In this document: positions 47,832 through 56,263 of the stretch, one piece after another | Position numbering within the stretch: the stretch's first letter is position 1 | How the letters are laid out: every line of letters begins with the position of its first letter | NCBI GenBank assembly: GCA_035649635.1 | Contig: DASRJE010000166.1 | Coordinates: 20,956 to 84,955 of the forward strand | DNA from: Gp6-AA40 sp035649635 | GTDB taxonomy: Bacteria > Acidobacteriota > Vicinamibacteria > Vicinamibacterales > UBA2999 | DNA: 64,000 nt | Direction: 5' to 3' | Program-made: the position numbers and the translations under genes | Notes under the pieces: model-generated | What the model was told of the DNA's origin: nothing | What the model saw: the letters and a program-made list of their open reading frames with translations, nothing else | Databases searched by the model: none

Positions 47832-48712
47832 CGGCACATCGCCGGGTTCGACTTGACGATGTAGGACTTGTAGTTCGAGGCGCGCGGATCGGTGCATCCT
47901 TCGAGATTCACCAGCTCCACTTTCCGAAAGTCGATTGGCGCCGTCTCCGCCTGGATGGCGATGTAACCGCCGGTCATCGGCGTGCCATCGATCTTGATGG
48001 CGGGATCGACTGGTGACACATTGCCGCCGCCGATCTGCGGCTTCGAGTACTCGAGCACGGCCTGGCCATCGACCATGTGGCGAACGAGCTCGTCGCCGTG
48101 CACCAAAACTTCCACACGCACCCACTGATCGCCAACGTAGGTTTTCGACGACGAGTTCGTGCAGTGTGCGGTGTGAAGTTGTCCGTTGTAGACGACGTTT
48201 GATCCGGGCGTGCACAGGTTGGCGGTGGTGCGTGGCCCTGTGCCGAGCCCACCGAGCAACTGGACCTCGAGCGAGATCGGGAAGTCCTGATCTCTCAGCA
48301 TCGTTCGCGGGTTCGGGCTGTGGAGCATCAAGCCGTTGTTGCGATTGGCCCAGCCCGGCGCGCCGGCGACCTGTTCGCCGACGAAGCGGTACTCAGCGGC
48401 GAGCAGGTAATACGAGAATGGGTCCTTGTAGAAGATATGGCCGAACTCTCCGTTGAAGGACGGCCACTCGTCGTAGCGCACTTCGAGGAGTCCGTCTTTC
48501 ACGCGGAAGGTGTTGTGAAAGTTCTCGCCAAGATCGTGCCTGGCGAACTTGACGGTCCAGTCAGCGAGGTCCCGGCCATTGAATAACTGCATCCAGTCGC
48601 GGGCGGCGGGGTCCCCTTTCTGCGCCCGAGTCGAGGGTTCCAGGAAAACGAGGATCAGGACGGCGAAGGCAAGGACCGCGCGAACGCGCCGGAAAGGATT
48701 CCTTGTCGGCAC
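47828..48712 (-). CDS. Secreted DUF1080 (3-keto-disaccharide hydrolase-like) protein
   Basis: A protein of 294 residues with a signal peptide (VLAFAVLILVFLEPSTRAQ). The lectin-like DUF1080 sandwich begins at WMQLFNGRDLADWTVKF and continues with RVKDGLLEVRY, GWANRNNGLMLHSP, ISLEVQLLGG and GGYIAIQAETAPIDFRKVEL. Such domains bind or hydrolyse sugars in Bacteroidetes, Planctomycetes and Acidobacteria. It follows the ankyrin gene by 18 bases and overlaps the cytochrome in an ATGA. This supports a carbohydrate or glycoside substrate for the array. Confidence 0.88.
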   Translation of the reverse strand: MPTRNPFRRVRAVLAFAVLILVFLEPSTRAQKGDPAARDWMQLFNGRDLADWTVKFARHDLGENFHNTFRVKDGLLEVRYDEWPSFNGEFGHIFYKDPFSYYLLAAEYRFVGEQVAGAPGWANRNNGLMLHSPNPRTMLRDQDFPISLEVQLLGGLGTGPRTTANLCTPGSNVVYNGQLHTAHCTNSSSKTYVGDQWVRVEVLVHGDELVRHMVDGQAVLEYSKPQIGGGNVSPVDPAIKIDGTPMTGGYIAIQAETAPIDFRKVELVNLEGCTDPRASNYKSYIVKSNPAMCR

Positions 48713-48730
48713 GGTGCTCGTGATGTGGCC

Positions 48731-50236
48731 TCAGTTTGCCCGCGGGGTTGACGCAACGGGCTCGCCCTTTGTCTCGGGTTCTTCTTTCTTGTCCGCCTCG
48801 TTCTTCTTGTCCGTGACGCCAGCCTTGGCACCCTTCGAGACGAGATAGGCGACCACGGTTTCGTACTTGAGCGTCTTGGCAGCATCGAGCGCCGTGCGGC
48901 CATCGGTGTTCGTGGCGTTGACGTCAATCCCCAGTTCGACGGCCAGCTTCACGGTGTCGAGTGCAAGCGCCTCGCGTTGGCTTCGGTCCGGTTGTACCCA
49001 CGCGTTGCCCCCGCCACCCATGCCGAGCGCGGCCATCAGGGCGTTCGTTGCGTCGTAGCGATGGTCATAGGCTCGTCCTTCCTTGCCGTCGACGACTCGG
49101 TCGCTGCGATGGACGAAGAGCGGATCGGCCCCGAGCTCGACGAGGAGCCGCATGACGTTTGGCTGCCAGAAGCGGGCGGCCAACCAATACGAGTTCGCAC
49201 CAACCAGTTCCGGCTCGAAATGCAGATCGCTCGACTGTCGCCTGGTTGGCGTCCATGTCTGCAGGCGCGCATGTGGATCGGCGCCGTGAGCCAGCAGCGT
49301 GCGAACCAGCGCCTCGTCACGACGCATGACGGCTTCATGGAGTGGGGTGAACCCTGCACCCGATCGGTTGGGGTCCGCGCCCTTGTCGAGCAGGAACTCG
49401 ACGAGATCCACGAAGCTTGAATGCGCAGCCAGTGTGACGACACTGACGCCCCAGGCGTCTTCGTCGTTGACGTTGGCGCCTGCCGCGACGAGCAGCCGGG
49501 CGGACTCGAGATCGCCCACGCGCGCGGCGAACATCAGCGGCGTGTTCCTGCCGTACGGAATTTCGCGGTTGTAATCGGGGACGCCATGCGGGGAGACTGC
49601 TTCCATCTGGCTCCAGCTCTCCGATCGCGCATGGACGTCGGCGCGATTGGCGAGCAGTACCTTGACCACGTCGGGATGCTTCTGCGCGACGGCCCACATC
49701 AGTGCCGTCTGGCCGCGAGCGGCGCGTGCATTGACGTTCGCTCCCCGGCTCACGAGCTGCTGAACGACATCGGCATTCCCGGAACGAGCGGCCACCATGA
49801 GCGGCGTCTCGCCGAGCAGGAGCGCGGCGTTCGGGTTGGCGCCAGCTTGCAGCAGACGGCGGACCATGGCGGCGCTGCCATTGATGCTCGCCGTCCACAG
49901 CGGTGTCGCCCCCAGGTCGTTGGCTGCGTTCACGTTGGCGCCCGCTTTGATCAGCAGTTCCGCGCTTTCCACATCGTCGCGGTAACTCGCCCAATGCAGG
50001 GCCGTCGTGCCGTCCGGTTCGGTGGCATTGACGTCGACCTTCTCCTGCACGAGCCGACGAACCGCCTCGCGGTCGGCGTTACGGGCTGCGTTGATGAGGG
50101 GCAGATTAGCCGCGGCTCCCATAGTGAGGAGGGATACCGCGACACTGTAGAGCGCCAGCTTCAGCCGGCGCGTGGCAGCCGGCAACGCGGGGGCTGAAGC
50201 CCCCGCTCTACGAAGGAAGAAAGAAGCAGACATCAC
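48731..50236 (-). CDS. Exported ankyrin-repeat protein
   Basis: A protein of 501 residues. After an N-terminal hydrophobic segment (LALYSVAVSLLTMGAAA) about ten ankyrin repeats follow (DGTTALHWASYRDDVESAELLIKAGANVN and similar). A Lys/Glu-rich tail (DKKNEADKKEEPETKGEPV) ends it. The first 20 residues are encoded by a REP-like palindrome and read RRAGASAPALP, so the true start may lie downstream at the Met before the hydrophobic segment or the repeat was recruited as coding. The ATG overlaps the DUF1552 stop (ATGA). Partner unknown; a scaffold for the array's periplasmic enzymes is plausible. Confidence 0.87.
   Translation of the reverse strand: MMSASFFLRRAGASAPALPAATRRLKLALYSVAVSLLTMGAAANLPLINAARNADREAVRRLVQEKVDVNATEPDGTTALHWASYRDDVESAELLIKAGANVNAANDLGATPLWTASINGSAAMVRRLLQAGANPNAALLLGETPLMVAARSGNADVVQQLVSRGANVNARAARGQTALMWAVAQKHPDVVKVLLANRADVHARSESWSQMEAVSPHGVPDYNREIPYGRNTPLMFAARVGDLESARLLVAAGANVNDEDAWGVSVVTLAAHSSFVDLVEFLLDKGADPNRSGAGFTPLHEAVMRRDEALVRTLLAHGADPHARLQTWTPTRRQSSDLHFEPELVGANSYWLAARFWQPNVMRLLVELGADPLFVHRSDRVVDGKEGRAYDHRYDATNALMAALGMGGGGNAWVQPDRSQREALALDTVKLAVELGIDVNATNTDGRTALDAAKTLKYETVVAYLVSKGAKAGVTDKKNEADKKEEPETKGEPVASTPRAN
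50187..50211. repeat. GTAG-type REP-like palindrome inside the ankyrin gene
   Basis: GCGGGGGCTGAAGCCCCCGC (50187-50206) is a near-perfect stem followed by TCTAC, so the minus strand reads GTAGA then the hairpin. It lies within the first codons of the ankyrin gene. It nearly matches 55577-55602. Confidence 0.75.
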
Positions 50237-51573
50237 ACACCAGAGAGCGTGTCGAGTGGGAGCTTACCCGTGCTGCCGCCGATCTTCTCGACGGGCACAT
50301 CGAGCTTGTCCATCAATGTGACGAGCAGGTTCGCGATCGTTGGTTTGTCCGTGTACTTCAGATGCCGGCCGCCGTTGAGGCGTCCGGCGCCGCCGCCGAG
50401 GAGCAGCAGCGGCAGGTTCGTCCCGGAGTGGCGCGTGCTGTTGGAGATTCCCGAGCCGTACATGATTGTCATGTGGTCGAGGAGCGAGCCGTCGCCGTCC
50501 GGTGTCGCGCGGAGCCGGGCCAGATGCTTGGAGAGCAGCTCGGTGTGGTAGCGATTGATCTTGGACAGGTGCGCGATGATCTCGGGGACATCGTTGTGAT
50601 GCGAGAGCGGATGGTGTGCCTCGGGCACGCCAATCTGCGGGTATGGCCGCGCGCTCTGTTCCTTGCCGATCATGAACGTGATCACCCGGGTCAGATCGGA
50701 TTGGAAGGCCAGCACCTGCAGGTCGAGCATCAACGCGAGATGGTCTTCAAAGACCGGCGGCACGCCCTGTGGCTGATCCAGGGTTGGCAGCTCGACGTCG
50801 CGTTGTTGCTCCGCCTTCTGAATTCGCCGTTCGATATCACGAACAGCTTCAGTGTATTGCTCGACCTTGGCCTGGTCCTGCGTGCCCAGTTCTTTCCGAA
50901 GCGCCGCGAGCTTGTCGTTGACGGAATCGAGCAGACTCTTCTGCTGCGCAAGTCGCGCTTCTCGAGCGGCTCGGCTGGTGCTGCCGCTGTCGCCGAACAG
51001 GCGCTCGAAGACAGCGCGTGGGTTGTATTCCATGGGCAGCGGCTGCGTCGCGCTGCGCCATGAGATGGTATGCGTGTAGGCGCAGCTGAGAATCCCGGTG
51101 CAGGCCCCCGCGTTCGCGGGAGGGTCCATCGCGAGCTCGAGAGAAGCGACCTGCGTTTCGCTGGCGAAGTGACGCGCCAGCAGTTGATCCATCGACACGT
51201 CGGCCAGAATCTCCACTTCATTCCTGCCGCCACGCGTGGTGCCGGTCAGAAACGAACCGGAAGCGCCGGCGTGAATGTAGTTCCAGCTCGCATTGATTCC
51301 AGAAAGCACGAGCATCTGGTTTCTGAACGGCGCCAATGGCTCCAGGATCGGGGAGAGCTCGAAGTTCTTGCCCTCGCCTTTCGGCGTCCAGTACTCCATG
51401 GCCATGCCGTTGGGCACGTAGAAGGCCAGGAAGCGATGCGCGCGTGTCGTTGCGGCCCTGACGCGCGTCGCGAACGCGGGGAGCATGGCGTCGAGAAGCG
51501 GTAATGACAGCGAGGCTCCAAGTCCGCGGAGCACCGTCCGTCGTGGCAGCGCCTTTCCGGTGAGAAACATCAT
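50233..51573 (-). CDS. DUF1552 domain protein, Tat-exported
   Basis: A protein of 446 residues. The N-terminus carries a twin-arginine signal (PRRTVLRGLGASLSLPLLDAM), and the rest is the DUF1552 domain seen with DUF1592 in Planctomycetes, Verrucomicrobia and Acidobacteria (RFLAFYVPNGMAMEYWTPKG, HAGASGSFLTGTTRGG, LMLDLQVLAFQSDLTRVITFM, GSGISNSTRHSGTNLPLLLLGG). The fold resembles the alkaline-phosphatase/sulfatase superfamily, but activity is not established. Its ATG lies directly after the DUF1592 stop, and it ends in an ATGA with the ankyrin gene. Confidence 0.92.
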   Translation of the reverse strand: MMFLTGKALPRRTVLRGLGASLSLPLLDAMLPAFATRVRAATTRAHRFLAFYVPNGMAMEYWTPKGEGKNFELSPILEPLAPFRNQMLVLSGINASWNYIHAGASGSFLTGTTRGGRNEVEILADVSMDQLLARHFASETQVASLELAMDPPANAGACTGILSCAYTHTISWRSATQPLPMEYNPRAVFERLFGDSGSTSRAAREARLAQQKSLLDSVNDKLAALRKELGTQDQAKVEQYTEAVRDIERRIQKAEQQRDVELPTLDQPQGVPPVFEDHLALMLDLQVLAFQSDLTRVITFMIGKEQSARPYPQIGVPEAHHPLSHHNDVPEIIAHLSKINRYHTELLSKHLARLRATPDGDGSLLDHMTIMYGSGISNSTRHSGTNLPLLLLGGGAGRLNGGRHLKYTDKPTIANLLVTLMDKLDVPVEKIGGSTGKLPLDTLSGV

Positions 51574-54036
51574 TTACTCCGTTCCTCGCATCAGGAATGC
51601 AGGACTCTTCACAATGCCAGCAATCAAGGCGGACCAGCGATAGTTGCCGGCTGCCGCATCACGAACGATCGCGCGTACGGCCGGGCGATCGTAGTACTCG
51701 AGCCGCCGGCCCAGCGCATAGGCCATCAGCTTCTCGGTAACCGTCCGCGGAAACTGCTCGGGCTCGGTAAGCAGAAACGTGCGTAAGCCGGCGAGTCCCT
51801 CGAGTTTCGCGCCGCTCAACGTCGAGGCGGTGAAATCGACCGGCCGGCCCGATTCGTCGACCGTGCGCCACCCACCGATCGCATCGAACTGTTCGAGGGC
51901 GAAACCGAGAGGATCGATCACGGAGTGACAACTTGCGCAGCTTGGATTCGTCCGATGCTGGGCCAGCCGCTCGCGAATCGTCGGCGGTGTGACGTTCGGT
52001 TTCACCTCGGCGAGGTTCGTGTCGACGCCGGGCGGCGGCGGGGGAGAGGGCAAGCCGAGAATGTTGTTCAGGAGGAATTTGCCGCGCAGCACTGGTGAGG
52101 TGCGATCGGGATACGACGTCGTGGCCAGCACCGACCCGTGCGCCAGGAGACCGCCGCGCTGATCGGAATTGGTGAGCGCCACGCGGCGGAAGCGGCTGCC
52201 GTAGATGCCGGGAATTCCGTAGTGCCGCGCCAACCGTTCGTTGACGAACGTGTAGTTGGCGTTGAGTAACTCCACGACGCTGCGATCTTCGCGAAGCGTG
52301 CTCGCGATAAAGAGCTCTGTCTCGCGCTCGAAGGCCTGCAGCAGGCTCTCGTCGTAGGTTGGATACCGATCGGGATCGACGACGACCTCGCCGACGCGGC
52401 GCAGATTCAGCCATTGCGCCGCGAATCCGTCGACCAGCGCATTGACGGCGCGCGAGTCGGCCAGCATCCTGCGCACTTCGCGTTCGAGAATCGCCGGGCG
52501 TGTGAGTTGTTTGTTCTCGGCCAGGTCGAGCAGCCGGTCATCGGGGATGCTGCTCCAGAGGAAGAACGACAGTCGCGAGGCGATCTCGAAGTCGCCGAGG
52601 TGATACGCGGCGTCCTTGCCCGTCGGTTCCCGATACACGCGCAGCAGGAAGTCGGGATCCACGAGAACGCGTTCGAGTGCCAATTGAACGCCTGCCTCGA
52701 AGCTCTGACCGTCCCGTCGTCCCTGTTCGAAGAATGTGAGCAGTCCTTCTATATCGTTCTTCGTTACCGGCCGGCGATATGCGCGCCGCGCGATCTTCGA
52801 GAGGATCGTCGTCGCACAGGCACGCTCGTCAGACTGGGCGCGAGGCTGACATGAGAAGATCGCGCGCCGGCTTGGCGTGTCCTGCGCGGGGCCTGCGGTC
52901 TTGTAGGGACCGCCGATTTGAACGGCGCCCACATTGGCGTAGCCCATGTAGTCGTTGTCGTTCGCGATCGTCCGACCTCGTTGCGGAGGTCGCGGAAGGC
53001 CTTCTGGTTCCCAGAGCTCGCGGACGAACGAGACGCCGACGACGTGCGGCCCGGCGGTGGCGGCGATGCGCACCTCGAGTCCTGCATCGCCCGTGACCTG
53101 CATGTACTTTTCCCATTCAGGATCGCCGGCGAACCCCGGCTCGCCATCGCCGGCGTAACTCAACGCGGCAGGCCGTCCCTTCGCGTCGCCGCCGACCGCG
53201 AAGCGCTTCATCAGCTTGCCGTCCAGCCGGACATCGAGCTGTTGCGGCCATCCCATTCCCTTGAGGTACTCCTGATACTGACGCTGCAGGCGGACCTTCA
53301 CGAGATACTCGCCATCGACCGGGACGTTGTAGGGAATGGCGATGCCACCCCTGGATCCAAATGGCAGGTCCTCGCTCTGTCGATCGTTCTGGAGAACGTG
53401 AATTGGGATGTCGAACGTCTCGATGCGTGGACTCGCCGGCGGCAGTCCCACCGCGGTGCGAGTGACCTGCCGCGCCACGGACAGATATCGCTCGAGATGC
53501 GCCGTTGAAATCGACAGCGCATCGGCAAGATTGTCGAAGCTGCCGTCAGCAGTCTCGTCGCCGGGCAGCAACGGCCGCACGTCGAGGTCGAGCGCAAACA
53601 GGTCTCGAATGACGTTGGTGTACTCCGTGCGATTCAGGCGATGGACGGCGCCGATTCGACCAGGATTCGGATGGGCGGCCCAAGCCTGGTCGATCTCGCG
53701 TTCGAGCGCGCTTGCGACCGATCGATACGTCGCGGCATCCGGCCGCGGTCGTCCCGGAGGCGGCATCGACTGGGCGCGCAGCTTTCCGATCACGCGCTCC
53801 CAGATCTCCGCGTTCGCGTTGGGCTTCGCGGTGTCCAGCGTATCGAGCGTCAGTCCGGCAGTGCGAAGCCTTTGGTTGTGACAGGTGATGCAGTACTGAT
53901 TGACGACGGCCTGCGCGGTGGATGCCGGGGGCGCTGCCGGCCGTTGCGTTTGTCTCGCCCAGATCTCAACGCTCGAGGCGGTGACAGCCATCCAGCCGCC
54001 AACGAGGAGCGCAAGGATCGAGCTGAGTCGCCGCAT
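51574..54036 (-). CDS. DUF1592-type multidomain cytochrome protein
   Basis: A protein of 820 residues with an export signal. Order: cytochrome-like domain with CITCH near residue 50 (AVVNQYCITCHNQRLRTAGL), DUF1587 near 115-180 (VHRLNRTEYTNVIRDLFALD), DUF1595 near 410-470 (ILSKIARRAYRRPVTKND), DUF1592 near 480-600 (YHLGDFEIASRLSFFLWSS), DUF1588 near 640-730 (RTSPVLRGKFLLNNILG, CASCHSVIDPLGFALEQFD with a second CxxCH) and DUF1585 at the end (FPRTVTEKLMAYALGRRLEY). It is the first gene of the array. Function of the domain set is unknown. Confidence 0.92.
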   Translation of the reverse strand: MRRLSSILALLVGGWMAVTASSVEIWARQTQRPAAPPASTAQAVVNQYCITCHNQRLRTAGLTLDTLDTAKPNANAEIWERVIGKLRAQSMPPPGRPRPDAATYRSVASALEREIDQAWAAHPNPGRIGAVHRLNRTEYTNVIRDLFALDLDVRPLLPGDETADGSFDNLADALSISTAHLERYLSVARQVTRTAVGLPPASPRIETFDIPIHVLQNDRQSEDLPFGSRGGIAIPYNVPVDGEYLVKVRLQRQYQEYLKGMGWPQQLDVRLDGKLMKRFAVGGDAKGRPAALSYAGDGEPGFAGDPEWEKYMQVTGDAGLEVRIAATAGPHVVGVSFVRELWEPEGLPRPPQRGRTIANDNDYMGYANVGAVQIGGPYKTAGPAQDTPSRRAIFSCQPRAQSDERACATTILSKIARRAYRRPVTKNDIEGLLTFFEQGRRDGQSFEAGVQLALERVLVDPDFLLRVYREPTGKDAAYHLGDFEIASRLSFFLWSSIPDDRLLDLAENKQLTRPAILEREVRRMLADSRAVNALVDGFAAQWLNLRRVGEVVVDPDRYPTYDESLLQAFERETELFIASTLREDRSVVELLNANYTFVNERLARHYGIPGIYGSRFRRVALTNSDQRGGLLAHGSVLATTSYPDRTSPVLRGKFLLNNILGLPSPPPPPGVDTNLAEVKPNVTPPTIRERLAQHRTNPSCASCHSVIDPLGFALEQFDAIGGWRTVDESGRPVDFTASTLSGAKLEGLAGLRTFLLTEPEQFPRTVTEKLMAYALGRRLEYYDRPAVRAIVRDAAAGNYRWSALIAGIVKSPAFLMRGTE

Positions 54037-54167
54037 CGCGTCTCTGAACCCCCTTCTGCCGGTGGCTATTGTGGCCTAGATCGGGGCCTCTGTGTCTCCC
54101 GGTCTTCAGCCCTCGGTCGCCGGGGACGGGTCCCTGCTTCAAAGTTCTATTTTCGGCCCGTTTGGCC

Positions 54168-54956
54168 TCAGCGAGAAGCGCGTTCCATGCCTTTTTGCTG
54201 GATGACCGGAAGGGCAGCGGGGGACGTGAGAAATTCGATGAGCGCCCGCGCTGCGGCTGAGTGGGCGGCAGCTGTGCCGACGCCCGCGACCATCACCGAG
54301 TAATCCTGGATATCCGCCGGGAATGTCCCAGCCACCTCGACTCCAGGGACGGGCAGGATCTCGCTCAAGGGCAATACACCCAGCTCGGCCTCGCCCCGCG
54401 CCACGGCCTGGCTGACATCGTCGCCCGTCGTGGTCGGCTTGAACTTGGGTGTCATCTGTTCCGTGAGTGCGAGCTTCTCGAGGAGCGCCATCAGATAAAC
54501 GCCGCCGGACCCTTCCTTGGCGAACGCGATGGATCGCGATGCGAGCAGCGTCGCCTTCAAGGCCTCCACTGTTCTGACATCAGGCTTCTGCGCGCCGCGA
54601 CGAATCGCAAGCGCAAAGCCCGAACGTGCGAGCGGCGCCCGCGAGTCGGCAGTGATGCGCCTGGTCTTGATCAGATCCTCGATCAGGCCGGGTGTCAGGA
54701 TGGCGACGTCGAAGGACTCGCCACCTTCGATTCGTCTCTTGAGCTCCGCGGAGACGCTGTAACGGATAACGACCTCATGCTTCGTGGCCTTCTCGAACCG
54801 CGGCGCCAGGTCCTGCAGCACTGCCTTGAACCCGTTCGAACACAGCACGGTGATTTGCTCCGCGCGTGCGACGCCCGGACGCGCCAGCGACCCACACAGC
54901 ACGAGCGCCGCAACGATCCACGATCCCGTCCGTAATCCGTGAGTTGTCATCGTCAC
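54168..54956 (-). CDS. ModA-like periplasmic binding protein
   Basis: A protein of 262 residues with a signal peptide (SWIVAALVLCGSLARPG). The mature part is a type II periplasmic binding fold of the molybdate/tungstate group: ITVLCSNGFKAVLQDLAPRFE, VVIRYSVSAELKRRIEGGES, FDVAILTPGLIEDLIKTRRI, then GVLPLSEILPVPGVEVAGTFP. No permease or ATPase gene is adjacent, so it may not serve an ABC importer. The start may be GTG 54956 (GAGGG upstream) or ATG 54950. It is divergent from the DinB gene. Confidence 0.86.
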   Translation of the reverse strand: MTMTTHGLRTGSWIVAALVLCGSLARPGVARAEQITVLCSNGFKAVLQDLAPRFEKATKHEVVIRYSVSAELKRRIEGGESFDVAILTPGLIEDLIKTRRITADSRAPLARSGFALAIRRGAQKPDVRTVEALKATLLASRSIAFAKEGSGGVYLMALLEKLALTEQMTPKFKPTTTGDDVSQAVARGEAELGVLPLSEILPVPGVEVAGTFPADIQDYSVMVAGVGTAAAHSAAARALIEFLTSPAALPVIQQKGMERASR

Positions 54957-55007
54957 ATCTGCCCTCGTTGAAGTGCCTGCGATAGCATGGCGAGAAAAGG
55001 ATAAGGC

Positions 55008-55556
55008 ATGAGCATCTTCACGAACCCGACGTCCTCGACCCCCGAAGATACGGCGAGATACGTCGACGCGCTGCTTGGATTACTTGGCGACAGCGACCCC
55101 GTGCAGATCCTGCGGCAAACTCCCGATGCAATCAAACAGTTACTCGACGGAATGCCCGCGGCCATCCTGACAACACCGGAGGCCCCCGGCAAGTGGTCGA
55201 TTCGAGAGGTCCTGGCGCATCTCGCTGACTCGGAACTGGTCGGCGGTTATCGACTCCGCATGGTTCTTGCGCACGATCGCCCTCAGATCATCGGCTACGA
55301 CCAGGACCTCTGGGCCAATCGGCTTCGTTATAGCCAGGCCGACATCGGGGACGCCTTCGATCAATTCAGTGCGCTCCGTCGAGCGAACCTGCGCCTCTGG
55401 CAGAATCTCAGCCCGGCTGATCTCGTTAGGGTGGGTGTACACAACGAACGAGGTGAGGAGAGCGTCGGGCACATGCGGAAGTTGTACGCGGCGCACGACC
55501 TTCTTCATCTGCGGCAACTGGAACGGATTCGCAAAACGGTGCAGCCGTCCGCGTGA
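55008..55556 (+). CDS. DinB-superfamily protein
   Basis: A protein of 182 residues with the DinB/YfiT four-helix fold. Metal-ligand candidates are in VLAHLADSELVGGYRLRMVLA and YAAHDLLHLRQLERI; KWSIREVLAHLADSE and IIGYDQDLWANRLRY are conserved. It is a distant relative of the gene at 13677. The ATG has AAGG five bases upstream. A GTAG-type palindrome and the 622-bp island follow. Substrate unknown. Confidence 0.87.
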   Translation: MSIFTNPTSSTPEDTARYVDALLGLLGDSDPVQILRQTPDAIKQLLDGMPAAILTTPEAPGKWSIREVLAHLADSELVGGYRLRMVLAHDRPQIIGYDQDLWANRLRYSQADIGDAFDQFSALRRANLRLWQNLSPADLVRVGVHNERGEESVGHMRKLYAAHDLLHLRQLERIRKTVQPSA

Positions 55557-55576
55557 TTGCAGCGTTTCAGTAGGAC

Positions 55577-55602
55577 GTAGAGCGGGGGGCTTCAGCCCCC
55601 GC
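55577..55602. repeat. GTAG-type REP-like palindrome
   Basis: GTAG (55577-55580) followed by the hairpin GCGGGGGGCTTCAGCCCCCGC. Nearly identical, in reverse, to 50187-50211. Confidence 0.78.
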
Positions 55603-55614
55603 GTCGACATCGCC

Positions 55615-56236
55615 GCGCAGGCTAGACCGTTTTCGACATGTCCGTAGCGTCGGCTCACCGGGCGAGTCTGGAGCGGCGCCCGGTTCGTCGGCGTGGAAAA
55701 TCGGGTCTTCCGGCACCGGTGCTAACGATGACGCCCTCGCCTTGGGTCATTCGGAGGCCAGCGAGGAATCGTGTCGGTAACCAGCTAACCCGGGCGCCAG
55801 GGGCGAATCCCCGGGCGAGCGCGATCGCCGCGCCTCCAGACCCGATTTACCCTCTTCGCCCTCACGCCGCGAACAGGTCGCCGCCCCCCGGCCCGCCCGG
55901 GAGCCGCCGCACCCTCCGCGACGTGCCGGCGGTGTGGCGGGCCGAGCGACTGTTCGCGCCGCGACACCCGACAGTGGGTAAAACGGCTCGGGAGCGGTCC
56001 GATCGGCGACGGCACTGATTCGCCCCTGCCGCACCCCGCACCGCGTTGTCCACACGATTGTTCACGGTTGCGCGGATCAGGATCAGCCGTCGCCGTCGTC
56101 GTCAGCGCCTGCGCGGATGAGCCGTTTTTCCGCGGCGTCGAACCGGAGCGAGGCCGCCATACCGTCGGCGCGTGGCCCACGTGCGACCGCAGCCAGCGAT
56201 ACTACGGACATGTCGAGAGCGCTCTAAAGCCTGCGC
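55615..56236. other. 622-bp non-coding island bounded by inverted repeats, rich in RNA-like stems
   Basis: Left end: GCGCAGGCT, 10 bases, CGACATGTCCGTAG (55615-55647). Right end: the reverse, CTACGGACATGTCG (56202-56215), 12 bases, AGCCTGCGC (56228-56236). Inside, AAATCGGGTCT (55698-55708) and AGACCCGATTT (55838-55848) close a domain with a CCTCGC/GCGAGG stem. A second domain nests GCGAACAG (55869-55876)/CTGTTCGC (55950-55957), GGCCCGCC (55890-55897)/GGCGGGCC (55936-55943) and CCGCCG (55904-55909)/CGGCGG (55927-55932). No protein-like frame is convincing on either strand. RNase P RNA, tmRNA and 4.5S RNA motifs were looked for and not found. A structured RNA or a small non-autonomous mobile element is inferred. 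Confidence 0.55.
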
Positions 56237-56263
56237 CCTACGGCGAATTGAATGGCGCTGGCA

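Noticed and set aside
56046..56054. TTGTCCACA, one mismatch from a DnaA box
   Set aside because: A single copy with no cluster, no AT-rich region and no dnaA or dnaN nearby; not an origin.
55638..56180. Two overlapping frames of about 130 codons in the 622-bp island
   Set aside because: Both are Arg/Pro/Ser-rich without motifs and follow the GC content; the palindromic content argues for non-coding DNA.
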